A DNA stretch of 64,000 nucleotides. Origin: Toxonevra muliebris. Lineage: Eukaryota; Arthropoda; Insecta; Diptera; Pallopteridae. The position numbers and the translations under genes are program-made. The stretch spans positions 35,979,890 to 36,043,889 of the forward strand of contig OY829328.1 in NCBI GenBank assembly GCA_963691655.1, read 5' to 3'. The notes under the pieces were generated by a model. That model saw only the letters and a list, made by a program, of their open reading frames with translations. It ran no database searches and had not been told where the DNA came from. Below are positions 53,846 to 64,000 of the stretch, piece after piece. The stretch's first letter is position 1. The number at the start of each line of letters is the position of its first letter.

Positions 53846-54914
53846 CAGTGTTGCCAGAAACTTCACTTCAAAAATCGTCAAAATTTTAAGAAAATATCGT
53901 AATTTTCACAAAAAAATCATCATCAGATAAAAACTCCAAAATCTACATGTCGTTGCTCCCTGAATTTGTGAAATTAATTTTCGTCCCCCAAATTTTTAAG
54001 ATGTGACATCAAACTTTGTAATGAATTGACTTCTTTTGAAACACACTGTCAAATTTCATATAAATTTTTACAAGTTTCCAAGGCTTTGCACGTTTTAATG
54101 AAGGCCCTTATTAATTTTTCTTTAGCATAAATGCCAACGCAAATATATTTTCTTTCCAAAAATGTTGCTTTGTCTCTGAAATCAATGTTATTAACATCAT
54201 GAGTTAAATACTCTGGTCTTAAAATATTTGTGCATGGAAAGCATAATCAAAATTGTATCACTGGAAATCAAGTACAACACTGATATATCTAGACTTTATT
54301 CCTTCAAAAGATATAACAGTTCCTGACGAAAAAAAGCTTAATAGGAAATGTCATTATCTTATAGTAGATGCAATGTGTATTGAAATGTGTGCATAATGAT
54401 GAGAAAGCTTTCTTTTAATGATCCTTAACTTGTCGTTTGTTATTTTAGAACACACTTCTCACAGTATATAAATAAACTTAGTCTAGATCGGTGTAGAAAT
54501 CTTATTTTCACTATTGAAGACAAATTCACTAAAATTGTTAATATTTAAGTTTTTGGAAACTTACTTTTGTCACATCATACTATCACTTAGTAGTATTGAG
54601 TTCAAAAAATAGTCAGAACTACATTTTCTTTCTTTATAATGTAAGTAGTTGCTATTCTATGCAGCTTTTAAGTAGGGTAAAAATAAATTTAAACCTGTTA
54701 TTATTGAGAAGATTTTTGGGGCTAAAGTTTTTTTGGTGTGTTAAAAGACATTTTTGTGATACAATATATGTATAAAAATGGCAGAAAAAATTTTAAAACA
54801 AAAAAAAGTGTTATGCAGTTGTTGTTGATCTAAAAAACAGTAATTTTCAACAAAATCCTCATTGGGTCAAAAAATCGTCAAAATGACGTTAAAATCGTCG
54901 TTCTGGCAACGCTG
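53846..54914. mobile_element. Non-autonomous hAT-type element
   Basis: GTGTCAAA at 53838-53845 is duplicated exactly at 54915-54922. The 1069-bp unit between starts CAGTGTTGCCAGAA and ends with the inverse of CAGCGTTGCCAGAA. Subterminal AAAAATCGTCAAAAT blocks occur in both arms. No transposase frame. Confidence 0.85.
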
Positions 54915-55044
54915 GTGTCAAATCGGAATGATGTAGTGGAGCGAAAGAGAGAGAATCTTGTGAGAGATTGTAGGAAAGGAAGAGTGGCAATATATAATTA
55001 TCCGAAAAGAGAGAGTATTATTTGAAAAGTAAGAGATCAATAAA

Positions 55045-55342
55045 CAGTGTGGCCAACTCAGCTCTTTTCCCGCTGATTTTAGTCCTTTTTGAAAATTAAA
55101 ACGCGGAAAAAAGTGATTTAGATCTCTGCACGTTTCTTCAATTTAAAATATCTTTGAAAAATCTAAGAAATTTTCATTGACTAGAAGTATCAGATGTGTG
55201 CCTGTATTAGTGAAAAAGTTTAAATGTATTGAGTTTTCTCGCACTTTTAAAAGGAAAAAAATTTAACGCTTTTTTTTTTAAGAAAATACGCGTTTTATTC
55301 TTCATTTCAGTGGATTTTGAAAAACAAAAGTTGGCCACACTG
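55045..55342. mobile_element. hAT-type MITE, 298 bp
   Basis: TCAATAAA at 55037-55044 and 55343-55350 flanks ends CAGTGTGGCCAACT and its exact inverse. Clean 8-bp duplication and CAG ends fit hAT. There is no coding content. Confidence 0.85.
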
Positions 55343-55350
55343 TCAATAAA

Positions 55351-56550
55351 ACAAGAATGACAACGAGCCAATTAGTTTTCTTTGATATTATTCATCCGAT
55401 TGTAATTTTAAACAAAACAGGGGAGAGAAAGTGGAGTCGCATAGATTATCAGGGATTATTGGGACTGAGTTGCACTCGGCAGAGCCACCAACAAAGAGTT
55501 TTTTTTTATATTATTCCCTTGATTGTGTTTTTACATGAAGAGTGGGTGATATCGTCTAACGTTCATTCACTTAATCGACATTACAGTCATACCTAAATAG
55601 GAGCGTCAGCTTCAAAATTCTCTTACTCCCATACAAAAATTGATGTCTTTGATAGACAAATTATACCATATTAGGTATGAGCGTTAGTTGTATAAAAAAT
55701 TTATTTCAATCAATTTTCAAAAAGTTTAAGGGGGAAAATAGGGTTAGACGGTTAAAAAAATTGATTTTTTTTATTTCATAAATTGTTAGTAAAACTATCG
55801 AAAAATATGTTCCCAAAATTTGAAATGGAAATTCCAACTCGTTCTATTGTTATAAGCCATTAAATGAGCAGCTCTCCTTCAGGCACCGACCGCGCCAGGT
55901 TTTTCAAACGCGTTTTTTTGATCTTGCACACACGCTAGCTTGAAAAGTTTTAAAAATTGGCAGTTACTTTTTTCATAGTATTGCGCTCTATATGAACCTA
56001 AAATCGGAATAATATCATTATATAAACTAATTTTGTTTTTGCAAAAAAGTTGTAAAAAATCATCATTTTTTTGTTTTGACCCCTGTAAAAAAATAGAAAA
56101 TTATATTTTTTTGATAGCATTTAAGTTCATATAGAAGAGAGACATATAATAAAAAGTAATTCCAACCTCGTTTGATTTCAGATTAAACGCGAAATGCTCC
56201 AGAATGTACGCAAAATGCTGAGTCTGATTGTGACCTGCAATATGGGGTCGCTAATATCTTCGGTGTTTTTCAAGGAAATTCTTTAAAAACTTTATAGTAT
56301 ATACTTAAATATATGTATAAAATATTCTCAATAAATATTTCAATAAATTATATTAATTTTTTATACTATAAAAAAATTCATGAAACTTAGAAACTCAGAA
56401 AACGCTATCCTAACCATATTTCCCCCCTTAAATGTGCAGTTATCATAAATTTTCCTGGTAACGAAGAAGATCGCAAGGCCGTAATCTTTTTCCTCGAAGC
56501 TGATGAGTGAGTATTTTGATAGTTTCCAGTTTTTGTCTACCCAAAACAAA
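55351..56550. other. Non-coding DNA
   Basis: The 79-aa ORF at 55357-55596 begins just past the MITE and has no motif. The minus ORF at 56361-56567 likewise. Nothing supported. Confidence 0.35.
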
Positions 56551-56554
56551 CTTA

Positions 56555-56970
56555 AGCTGTGTTCCAAACCTTGCTAGTGATCACTGTGACATCGCAGGTA
56601 ATGAGGCTGTCAATGAAATACCTAGTAACAATTTATCGGCTATGCACGTTGGCACCGACTCCTTCCGTGGACCCGGCTGAACCTTGTCGAGAAATTGCTA
56701 GCATATTGGGGAACTGTTTCAGGCCTTAACTTAATCGCCCACAACCGGTTAGGTAAAACAGACCTTAGACTGCTAGTGTACTGTAAATCTAGACATTATG
56801 TGCTTAGATATTACCAAAATAAAATAGGTCTGCATGGGAGATGATGAGAAAGCAACTAATATTATGTGTCTTGAGAATGGCACAGGACAAGTTTCTATTG
56901 GCCATTGCAATCCAATCTTCTTTTAGCAGTTCTAGCTTTCATTAAGATAGCAGAACGTTTTTTATCCGTT
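56555..56970 (+). pseudogene. Decayed non-LTR RNase H remnant
   Basis: A plus frame near 56570-56640 reads DHCDIAGNEAVNEI, matching the SGIxGNExADxLA box late in Jockey/I-type RNase H domains. Later, about 56740, an IAHNRLG-like and a CMG/C-containing stretch echo the C-terminal tail, with frequent stops. Only this short, heavily mutated piece is recognised. Confidence 0.5.
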
Positions 56971-59090
56971 TTTTTAATTGGGTACTGGGTATTTAAATAA
57001 AAATACTATTAAAATCAATAGAAGTACTATGAAATTCAATCGAAACTATTTCATTTTTTGTAAATGCTTAATAATCACTGTAGTATGGAATCGGTATTGA
57101 CTAATTTACTAAGGCTTTTAGAAGTAGATTCACATTTCTGGCTGGGAAAATGCATGGTATACTCGTACTTCCTCATACACGTACATATGTACATAGCACG
57201 TAGATTCATCATTTATGATGAAATATTTATCTAACGATGTATATTTGACGGAATTGATTTGTGTGTGAGCGTGTGTGGATTGGTGTAGGATGGGCTTATA
57301 CACAAGTGTGTCTGTGTATGCAAGTGTTGTATGATTCCTTTCTAGCAATCGAAATCGAATTGAATTCGGCATGATGGAATTAAAAATAAAATGCAAACTT
57401 TTTTTTATCTGAAAATTTGACAAATTGGAATGTGGCGGGGGACTATATACATTTTTTTTCTTGCTACTTTTTTATTTTTAGTATAGTGAAAAACTTTCAG
57501 TTTTCTTTATTCCTTTTTTGTTCGTTTGTTATTTTTTCGAAGGTTTTCTTTTTGTAAATTATGAAGAAATTCTTATGAATTTGAGTCGAGAGAAAAAACC
57601 ACACACAAAACTTATAGAAAATATTAAAATCAAAATAAATTCAAAATAATTGAAAGTAAATTTTGGAACTAGATTAAAAATTTATGCTGGTGCTTAAAAT
57701 CATTTAGTCAAAATATCTTTTGTGAAGCAAACTGCAAACAATGTCTGGAAAACTAAGCCAGAGAAATTTATGTACATAACATATACAACATAAACTTTTC
57801 ATGATCATGAACAACAAAGCTGTTTGTAAAATTTTGATTTAATACTTTTTTCTAGCAAAGAGATACACAACACACACACACACACAAACATAGTCAACGA
57901 AATATGTCAAAGTAAGAAACAAATGCAAAAATAAACTTCATGCTTAAACAAAGCAACAGCAAAACAAAAAAAAGTAAGCAAAATTGCTAGAAATAAAAAC
58001 GATAATATAAACTGAACTTTGCAGTAAAAGTTGCAACTGAAAGAAAAGTTTTGCTAACGTATTATGTATAAGTATACAAAATATAAAATGTATGTTTATG
58101 TTTGTATGTGTGTGGCAAGTAACAGTCACACATATGCATTAGCATTGCATGCACACATATATATATGTATGAAAGGTATGTATGTGTGTATAAAAGTTCA
58201 ACAAAAACAATGACAAAAACAATAAGGTTAAAGTTTTGTATATGAAGTATTAGAAAGGAAAGTTTTTGTAATGTTGCAATATATTTATGTATAAGTAACG
58301 TAAAAATTCATAGCCAACGAGGCGTATGCGTAACACATAAACTTAATACATACACATATATATGTACAGATCCACAGACATATGCATGCATAGGGCCACA
58401 TTATGATATAGTGGCGCAGTGTTATATGATGTACCCCATTAAGTCAGTGGTACTCTCTGCAAATAACAAATATACATACATACAGTGGAGTCCATATTAT
58501 TAACAACTCTTGCATAAAAAATGGCTTCTATTTTGTAATGGTACATTTCTAGACGTTCCTTTAAAAATAATATTTTTTCATAACATGAACCTACCATCAC
58601 GCCCTAAAAAATCAAAACATTGCGACTGGAACATTCTCTTTTAAATTTTGGAATTGAAATGGAGGGGCTGGGGCAGTTCTATAGTCCAGATACCCATCAC
58701 GTGAAAAATCGCGTTTTCTTTCCACTCATATGTAACCAGTAAGAAACGAAGTTAAGCAGTTGTTAATCGGCTACATACAATAAAGCAGAGAGTCAACTTC
58801 TCGTAGTTTTATCTCATGTACTTTAGTAAGAGAGCAGATCTAGATGCATCTGCTTGATTGCATATACCTGAACTTTCCTCTCATGTATATTATATACGTG
58901 TAGTACGTCGTGTTTGTGCCGATAATTGTAGAAAGTAGCAATAGAAAAAAATAACAATAAAATAGAGAACAGAAGACTGGAAAAACTTCAACAGAATTTG
59001 TTATTAATGTTTTCTAATAATTTTCAAATAAACAACAAAGTTTCACTTCTACTGTGAGTGCCTGCAGACACATACTTTTTGTATTATAAC
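56971..59090. other. Non-coding DNA with microsatellites
   Basis: Contains an AC run near 57868-57886, TATG/TATA-rich runs near 58150-58190 and near 58350, and a lone Tc1-like end near 58483 (CAGTGGAGTCCATATTATTA). No gene supported. Confidence 0.45.
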
Positions 59091-59317
59091 TAGGCTTGCC
59101 ATAACTTTTCCGGTCCAATTCCTGACGCTGGCCAAAATTTCAAATTATCTATTAAAACTCAAAATAAAAAATGCTGAAGCACAAAAAACAACTCATGAAA
59201 TTAAAAACAAAAAATGTATTTAATTTTAAATGTAAAGTGTGTTTTTTTAGAAGTGTGGTTTTCAATCTGGCAATACTTTTTTTGGAGTTGGTCTTTTTGA
59301 CAGCTGTCACTTGATTT

Positions 59318-60329
59318 ATGCTCAGTTTGGTTTGCCATTTCGTAATGAATAGATTTACTCCTGAGCAACGTTTGCAAATCGTGCAAATTTATTACCAAAA
59401 TTATGGTTCGGTTGGCGCGACGCATTGCGCACTGTGTCCAATATTCGGTCGACATAATCGCCCAGCAGAGTCGGTAGTTCGAGCAACCATGGATCGGTTT
59501 CGCACCACGTTTACTCTAGTGAATAACGCGCATCCTCAGAGATGTTGTACAGTGTGCACCGAAGACGCTATTGCTGCTGTGAAGCAGAGTATCGAAGAAG
59601 ACCCGAATGTGCCCATCCACTTTATGGAAGATTTTGCGGAAGGATCTTGGTTTGCGGGCTTACAAAATCCAACTCGTGCAAGAATTGAAGCCGAATGACC
59701 ATCAGGCGCGTCGCACGTTCGGTGAATGGGCCCAAAATGAAATGGCCACCGATCCTGATTTTCACAAGAAAATTTTGTTCAGCGATGAAGCTCACTTTTG
59801 GTTGAATGGGTACGTTAATAAGCAAAATTGTCACATTTAGAGTGATGACAATCCACAAGCCATAGTTCAGACGCCGTTACATCCTCAAAAATTACTGTTT
59901 GCTGTGCTCTATGGGCAGAGGGAATTATTGGTCCATATCTCTTCAAAGATGAAACCGGTCATAATGTTACAGTCAATGGGGAACGCTATAGAGCCCTGAT
60001 TAATGACTTTTCTCGCCTGAATTGGAGGATGTTGATATGGACGACCATTGGTTCAAGACAAGATGGCGCTACATGCCATGCAGCCAACGATTATCTCGCG
60101 TCGGGGGCCTGTGGCGTGGCCTCCAAGATCGTGCGATTTAACACCGCTGGACTATTTTTTATGGGGTTATGTGAAGTCGCTTGTCTATGCAGATAAGCCC
60201 GAGACGATTGACGCTTTGGAAGAGAATATACGGCGCGTTGTTACTGACATACTGCCCCAAAAAGTGGTCGAAAATTGGGCCTCTCGGCTGGAAGATATTC
60301 GAGCTAGCCGCGGCGGCCACTTGCCCTAA
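59318..60329 (+). pseudogene. Tc1/mariner transposase, frameshifted
   Basis: The N-terminal frame (59318-59698) has FTPEQRLQIVQIYYQNYGSV, then DRFRTTFTL, a helix-turn-helix type start. A second frame (59607-59840) has LGLRAYKIQLVQELKPNDHQ and ILFSDEAHFWLNGYVNK, which holds a catalytic Asp. A third (60048-60329) follows QDGATCHA-like sequence near 60060 and has PPRSCDLTPLDYFLWGYVKS and RLEDIRASRGGHLP at the end. The order is a full transposase, with at least two frameshifts and a stop after HI at 59838. It belongs to the same broad family as the remnant at 10.5 kb. The Asp/Asp/(Asp/Glu) core is split. No clear paired inverted ends found. Confidence 0.85.
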
Positions 60330-60459
60330 ATCATTTTTAAAACATAATGGCAAACCCTTATCTTTGTAATAAAGCTAAATTCTTGGCCATAACATTAAAT
60401 TATATGCGTTTTATTTCTTCTTGATAACCACACTTGTAAAAAAAAACACCTTTTACATA

Positions 60460-61950
60460 TGAGGAGCTCCATAACAAAGCGCAATAATTCCACCAAAACA
60501 GTTTTTTGGATAAACGAATAAATTTAATTAAAGTCAGTAGGACAAATATTTTGTTAAAAACAGTTGTTATGGCATAATAGTTTACTAGGAACAATACAAA
60601 TCATAAATAAATTAATTTATCTGGCAATTAATTTTTAAGTTATTTAGATAACAAATTTGGAAATGTTGCGTTTTGGTCAATCACATAGTATTTATATCAT
60701 TTTGTTATAAATCCTCTGTAGTTGTTGTGTTTTGATTTTGGAATTATGGTTTTTTGCTTTGAATTAAATTGTTCAAATTTCAAAAATTTCAAATTTTGTT
60801 CCATTTTAATTTTCTGTTTACTTGATATGTCATGAAAAGTTGTTGTTTTGATGTTTTCATTGACTTTTCACTAATATCTCGAATTTGTTTATTGCATACA
60901 CATGGAAATATTTCATTTTGGTCTGAGCCAATATTTTTGGTGTTGAATTACAGTTAAGTAATTGACCTTTGGTATGATATTGGGAGTATGAATGTATAAA
61001 TTCGTAATTGTGACTCACTGAAACTTATCCTGACTGTGCTATAGACGTTAGAATGTGTCAGGTGTGGTATGCCCGTTTTAAAAGTGGTGATTTTAATGTT
61101 GAAGATAGGGAACGTTCAGGCGGCCCGAAAAAGTTCGACCATGAAGAATTGAAGGCATTACTCGAAGAAGTTTCATGTCAAACGCAACAAGAACTTGCAG
61201 AATCTTTAGGAGTTGATCAATCAACCATTTCTAAACGATTAAAAGCATTGGGAATGATTCAAAAGCAAGGAAATCGGGTGCCGTACGAATTGAAGCCGAG
61301 ACACGTCGAACGACGATTTTTCACATGTGAACTGCTGATTGAACGGCAGAAAAAAAGGGGTTTCTGCATCGTATTGTGACTGGTGATTAAAAAGTGGATA
61401 CGTTACGATAACCCAAAGCGTAAAAATCATGGGGGCCGCCTAGACATGCATCAACATCAACGGCAAAGCCAAATATCCATGGATCCAAGCTCATGCTGTG
61501 TATTTGGTGGGATATGAAAGGTGTCGTGTATTATGAGCTGTTGAAACCGAATGAAACGATCACTGGCGACCGCTACCGACTGCAATTGATGCGTTTGAGC
61601 CGAGCATTAAAGGATAAGAGGCCAGAATATGAGAATAGACACGACGAAGTTATTCTTCAGCACGACAATGCTCGGCCGCATGTTGCAAGGCAACATGCGT
61701 CGCGCGTCGGAGTTCTTCCGACGCGAAATCCGTATGCTACCAGAAAGATGGCAAAAGGTTGTGGCTAACGATGGACAATACTTTAAAGAATAAATTTATA
61801 ATCACTTTTTCACAATAAATGTTTAAATTACGAAAAAAAAATACGAGTTTATACATTCATACTCTCAATATTAATATATAGAATTGAATTCAATCAAAAA
61901 ACTAAAAACTTAAAAAGTGGAATTATTGCGTTTTGTTATGGATCTCCTCA
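60460..61950. mobile_element. TA-flanked element with 37-bp ends, host to a mariner
   Basis: Left end at 60460-60496, TGAGGAGCTCCATAACAAAG..., and inverse at 61914-61950 agree at nearly all positions over about 37 bp, with TA on both sides (60458-60459, 61951-61952). Removing the internal mariner leaves about 600 bp without a frame, so it is probably a non-autonomous Tc1/mariner-type element into which a mariner inserted. Confidence 0.7.
60980..61868 (+). mobile_element. mariner element, internally deleted, nested
   Basis: TA-flanked (60978-60979, 61869-61870), with ends TTGGGAGTATGAATGTATAA and inverse of TTGAGAGTATGAATGTATAA. Plus frame 61053-61379 has RFKSGDFNVEDRERSGGP and STISKRLKALGMIQKQGNRV, the mariner helix-turn-helix region. 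After a stop and shift, 61493-61768 has GVVYYELLKPNETITGDRYR and VILQHDNARPHVARQ, the second Asp box (HDNARPH). The segment between HDNARPH and the terminal LPERWQKVVANDGQYF is missing. At 889 bp it is shorter than the about 1.3 kb of intact mariners. Inactive. Confidence 0.85.
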
Positions 61951-63174
61951 TATATCGAACATCATAACCAACATTTTCAAAATTTTTTATGGAATTTTCC
62001 AATTTTTTTTGAAAAAAAAAAAATTAAAACTTTATTACTTAAGTAAAAAAAGTAAAAACCTTTTTATCGTAACTGAAACTCAAGAAAATGCAAACCTCAC
62101 ACGATAAAATTGTTGCTTACCGTTTATAAAGGATTTTTCATCAAGCGTTTCTGCACTTTAAAATAAATAAAAATAGTTGTGTGTGAGATAACGTTAGTGT
62201 AGGCAATTCGAATCGATTTTTGCAAGGGAAACTTTAACCGATTTATGAAAAAAAAGGTTTAAAACAAGTTTATTTCTTCCCCTTTTTAAAAATGCAATGT
62301 TGTTAAGATAACTAATTTCAAATGAATGTGGAATCTTTATTTTGCATTGGGATTTAGTCATAACTTACATTTAGGATAAGAATACTTTAAAGATGTAGTC
62401 AACCTTTACATTTTTCAGCTCCATTTATTTGGGTAGGTACGGGTTTCTGAAGTTATGCCTAGTTTTTCGAGTTTTTCCTAATATTTTCAAATTTTTGTTA
62501 AGCTATAACTTTTTTGATTCCACTGTCTTCCTCGAAATATTTCGGATTTGATAACTAGCAGTTTCTATCTAATAGACGATATCAAATTTATCTTCGACAA
62601 GCTGCGACAACTTGAGATTTATCAAGTTGAAACAGAGAACTCAAATAAGAAAATTTATGAAAAAATTAAAAATAGAGTTAGTGCGATAGTTAAAAAAAAA
62701 AAATTTAAATGTCTTTAACACTTCTTTGCGTAATTTGGAAGTAAGTTTTAACGTAATTGGCAAAATTTTGTGATTCATTATAACGGTAAAATGCTAACGT
62801 AAATTAAAAACAAAACCTTTTACTGAGAAAATACGAGAACTATTTTGGAAAGGAACAAAAAATTGAAGGTTATTTGATAGCACAATAAATATTCTTGCCA
62901 CCTTCAGAAAATGTTGAATCTTTTTCAAGATATATCGAGGCCATTAAGCCGTGTGTGGCAAACCTCACTGATATTTTCTCCAAATTTTCTCCATGGTCAT
63001 ATCTAATCCAAAAATTACAATTTTACGCCCTTCCAACAAAAACAAAAATCAAGTTAAGGAATTACTTATAGAAGTAAAGGTCATGTTAAAATACAAATTT
63101 TGAATTACCGGATACCCCCACGATTCCGCTGCTAGTAGATTGAAAAAAATTTATAAAATCAAAGGACTACAAGA
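61951..63174. other. Non-coding DNA
   Basis: AT-rich; no ORF or repeat that can be supported. Confidence 0.4.
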
Positions 63175-64000
63175 TCTACTAGTAGTAGTAGTAGTAGCTC
63201 TTTATTATTGAAATATTTAACAAAACCAATTATTGAATATTTTAATTTTTAAGAACAAATCATAAAAGATGGCTTGGCTCAGAGCCGTCTGCCATATAAG
63301 TACATACAGCAAAATTATAATAGTGCATATTTTTAATTTACAAAATGATAATTATTTAAAAATCGCCTGATGTTATTTTCCGCCTATACTGTATTGCATT
63401 TATTAAGTATTTTTCCAAGTCCCTCCAGCTTTTCGCATTTAGCATTTCTGAGCAAACTTGTAGCGTCAGTGTTGGTCTTGGTTGGAAATAAAGAATCCTC
63501 AGCTCTCTTAGTATAGGGCATACTGCCAGGAAATGCATGGAATCCTCTCGTTCCCTCATGTTGCAAAGCGTGCAATTATCATCCTGGTTGCTTCGGTGGG
63601 GGGAAAAGTTAAGGCCTAGTAGTTCTACCAATGCTTTGAAGATAAGCGATATTGTGCAAGCACCCAGTTTGTTTTGAAAGTAATTGTTTTCGGCGAGATT
63701 ATACCTTAATTACTTATATAAGTTTCACGTAGAGCTTTCTCTTGCCTCTGCTTCAAACTTTTCCCGTTCTATGTCGTGCATCTTGCAAATGAGGCACATA
63801 TGTGTTGTGGCCCAGGTGTCGACGTCGTCAAAAGCTATGTTGACGCTGAACTCGTGTGGAAGCTCTTCCCATCGGTGGAAGCATTGCGGTCTGTTTTCCA
63901 GCAGATTTGTTGCGACAATTTTTGCTAACCAGCGTGTAGGTATAGAGTGTTGGCAGTCCTGTTTCCAGGTGAATTGCATAGTTTGGTGAGTTTTTTGGGA
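63175..64000 (-). pseudogene. Non-LTR element 3' end, continuing past window
   Basis: The minus-strand frames 63725-63979 (RWLAKIVATNLLENRPQCFHR, IAFDDVDTWATTHMCLICKM) and 63356-63631 (ELLGLNFSPHRSNQDDNCTL, CNMREREDSMHFLAVCPILR, YFQPRPTLTLQV) are the C-terminal Cys/His domain and tail of a Jockey/I-type LINE. The 3' end is a CTA microsatellite (CTACTACTACTACTACTAG, 63179-63207 on minus), which may be the tail at the target site. Upstream coding would lie beyond 64000, so the element is partial only because of the window edge. The two frames are shifted relative to each other. Confidence 0.7.
63179..63207 (-). repeat. CTA microsatellite at LINE 3' end
   Basis: About six CTA triplets on the minus strand directly follow the LINE tail and precede GTAGATCTTG flanking DNA. 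Tandem triplet tails are known for some LINE groups such as I elements, so this is taken as the 3' terminus. Confidence 0.65.

Noticed and set aside
58483..58510. Tc1-like terminus CAGTGGAGTCCATATTATTA
   Set aside because: No partner end and no transposase nearby.
1..64000. tRNA, rRNA, LTR retrotransposon, Helitron
   Set aside because: No cloverleaf-like or LTR-type pair was recognised by eye. This is not a computed negative.

Overview
The window is AT-rich, intron- and repeat-dense insect DNA. The one clear host gene is the last exon of scabrous (sca), a fibrinogen-domain signalling protein of flies. It closely matches the fly family, and the remaining sequence is a mix of Tc1/mariner, hAT, piggyBac-like and non-LTR remnants. 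This points to a higher dipteran, plausibly a tephritid fruit fly (the family-level call is inference). I saw no tRNA, rRNA, CRISPR array or bacterial-type operon.

Layout. 1-4604: non-coding, probably sca intron, with a cluster of CTGTTACGTTACA repeats and a 450-base polypyrimidine tract. 4605-5561: sca terminal exon, then its 3' UTR. 5.6-26.3 kb: non-coding DNA carrying decayed transposons: non-LTR remnants near 7.3-8.3, 13.4-14.4 and 23.6-24.4 kb; mariner/Tc1 remnants near 10.5-11.2, 11.7-12.1 and 17.2-18.0 kb; piggyBac-type MITEs at 9541-10114 and 12301-12781; a hAT-type element at 18645-19813. 26353-42883: a complete 16.5-kb Polinton/Maverick. 42.9-64 kb: more non-coding DNA with hAT-type elements at 45676, 53846 and 55045, non-LTR remnants at 48.9, 56.6 and 63.2-64.0 kb, a Tc1/mariner pseudogene at 59.3-60.3 kb, and a mariner nested in another TA-flanked element at 60.5-62.0 kb.

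The Polinton is the highlight. It is flanked by a perfect 6-bp target-site duplication (AAACTG) and has terminal inverted repeats of about 2.1 kb. It encodes a protein-primed-type family B DNA polymerase (two exons around a 130-bp intron), a retroviral-type integrase with a C-terminal chromodomain, a packaging ATPase, an adenovirus-type cysteine protease, a double-jelly-roll-type major capsid protein, a penton-like minor capsid protein and a phospholipase A2-domain protein of VP1 type. It also carries four small or unassigned genes: a collagen/coiled-coil fibre-like protein, a conserved 296-aa protein, a 110-aa protein and a 96-aa Cys-rich protein. A 56-aa gene is joined to both capsid genes by ATGA overlaps. 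Polymerase and integrase would copy and insert the element. ATPase, protease and the two capsid proteins form the virion-type morphogenetic set, and the PLA2 protein would fit a membrane-breaching role, so the element looks like an integrated virus rather than only a transposon.

Unusual details of the element: termini built from GGGGAAT heptads interrupted by 54-bp hairpin modules that repeat the element's own end (three internal copies on the left, five on the right); an in-frame stop just upstream of the protease reading frame; and a three-copy 72-bp coding repeat in the polymerase.
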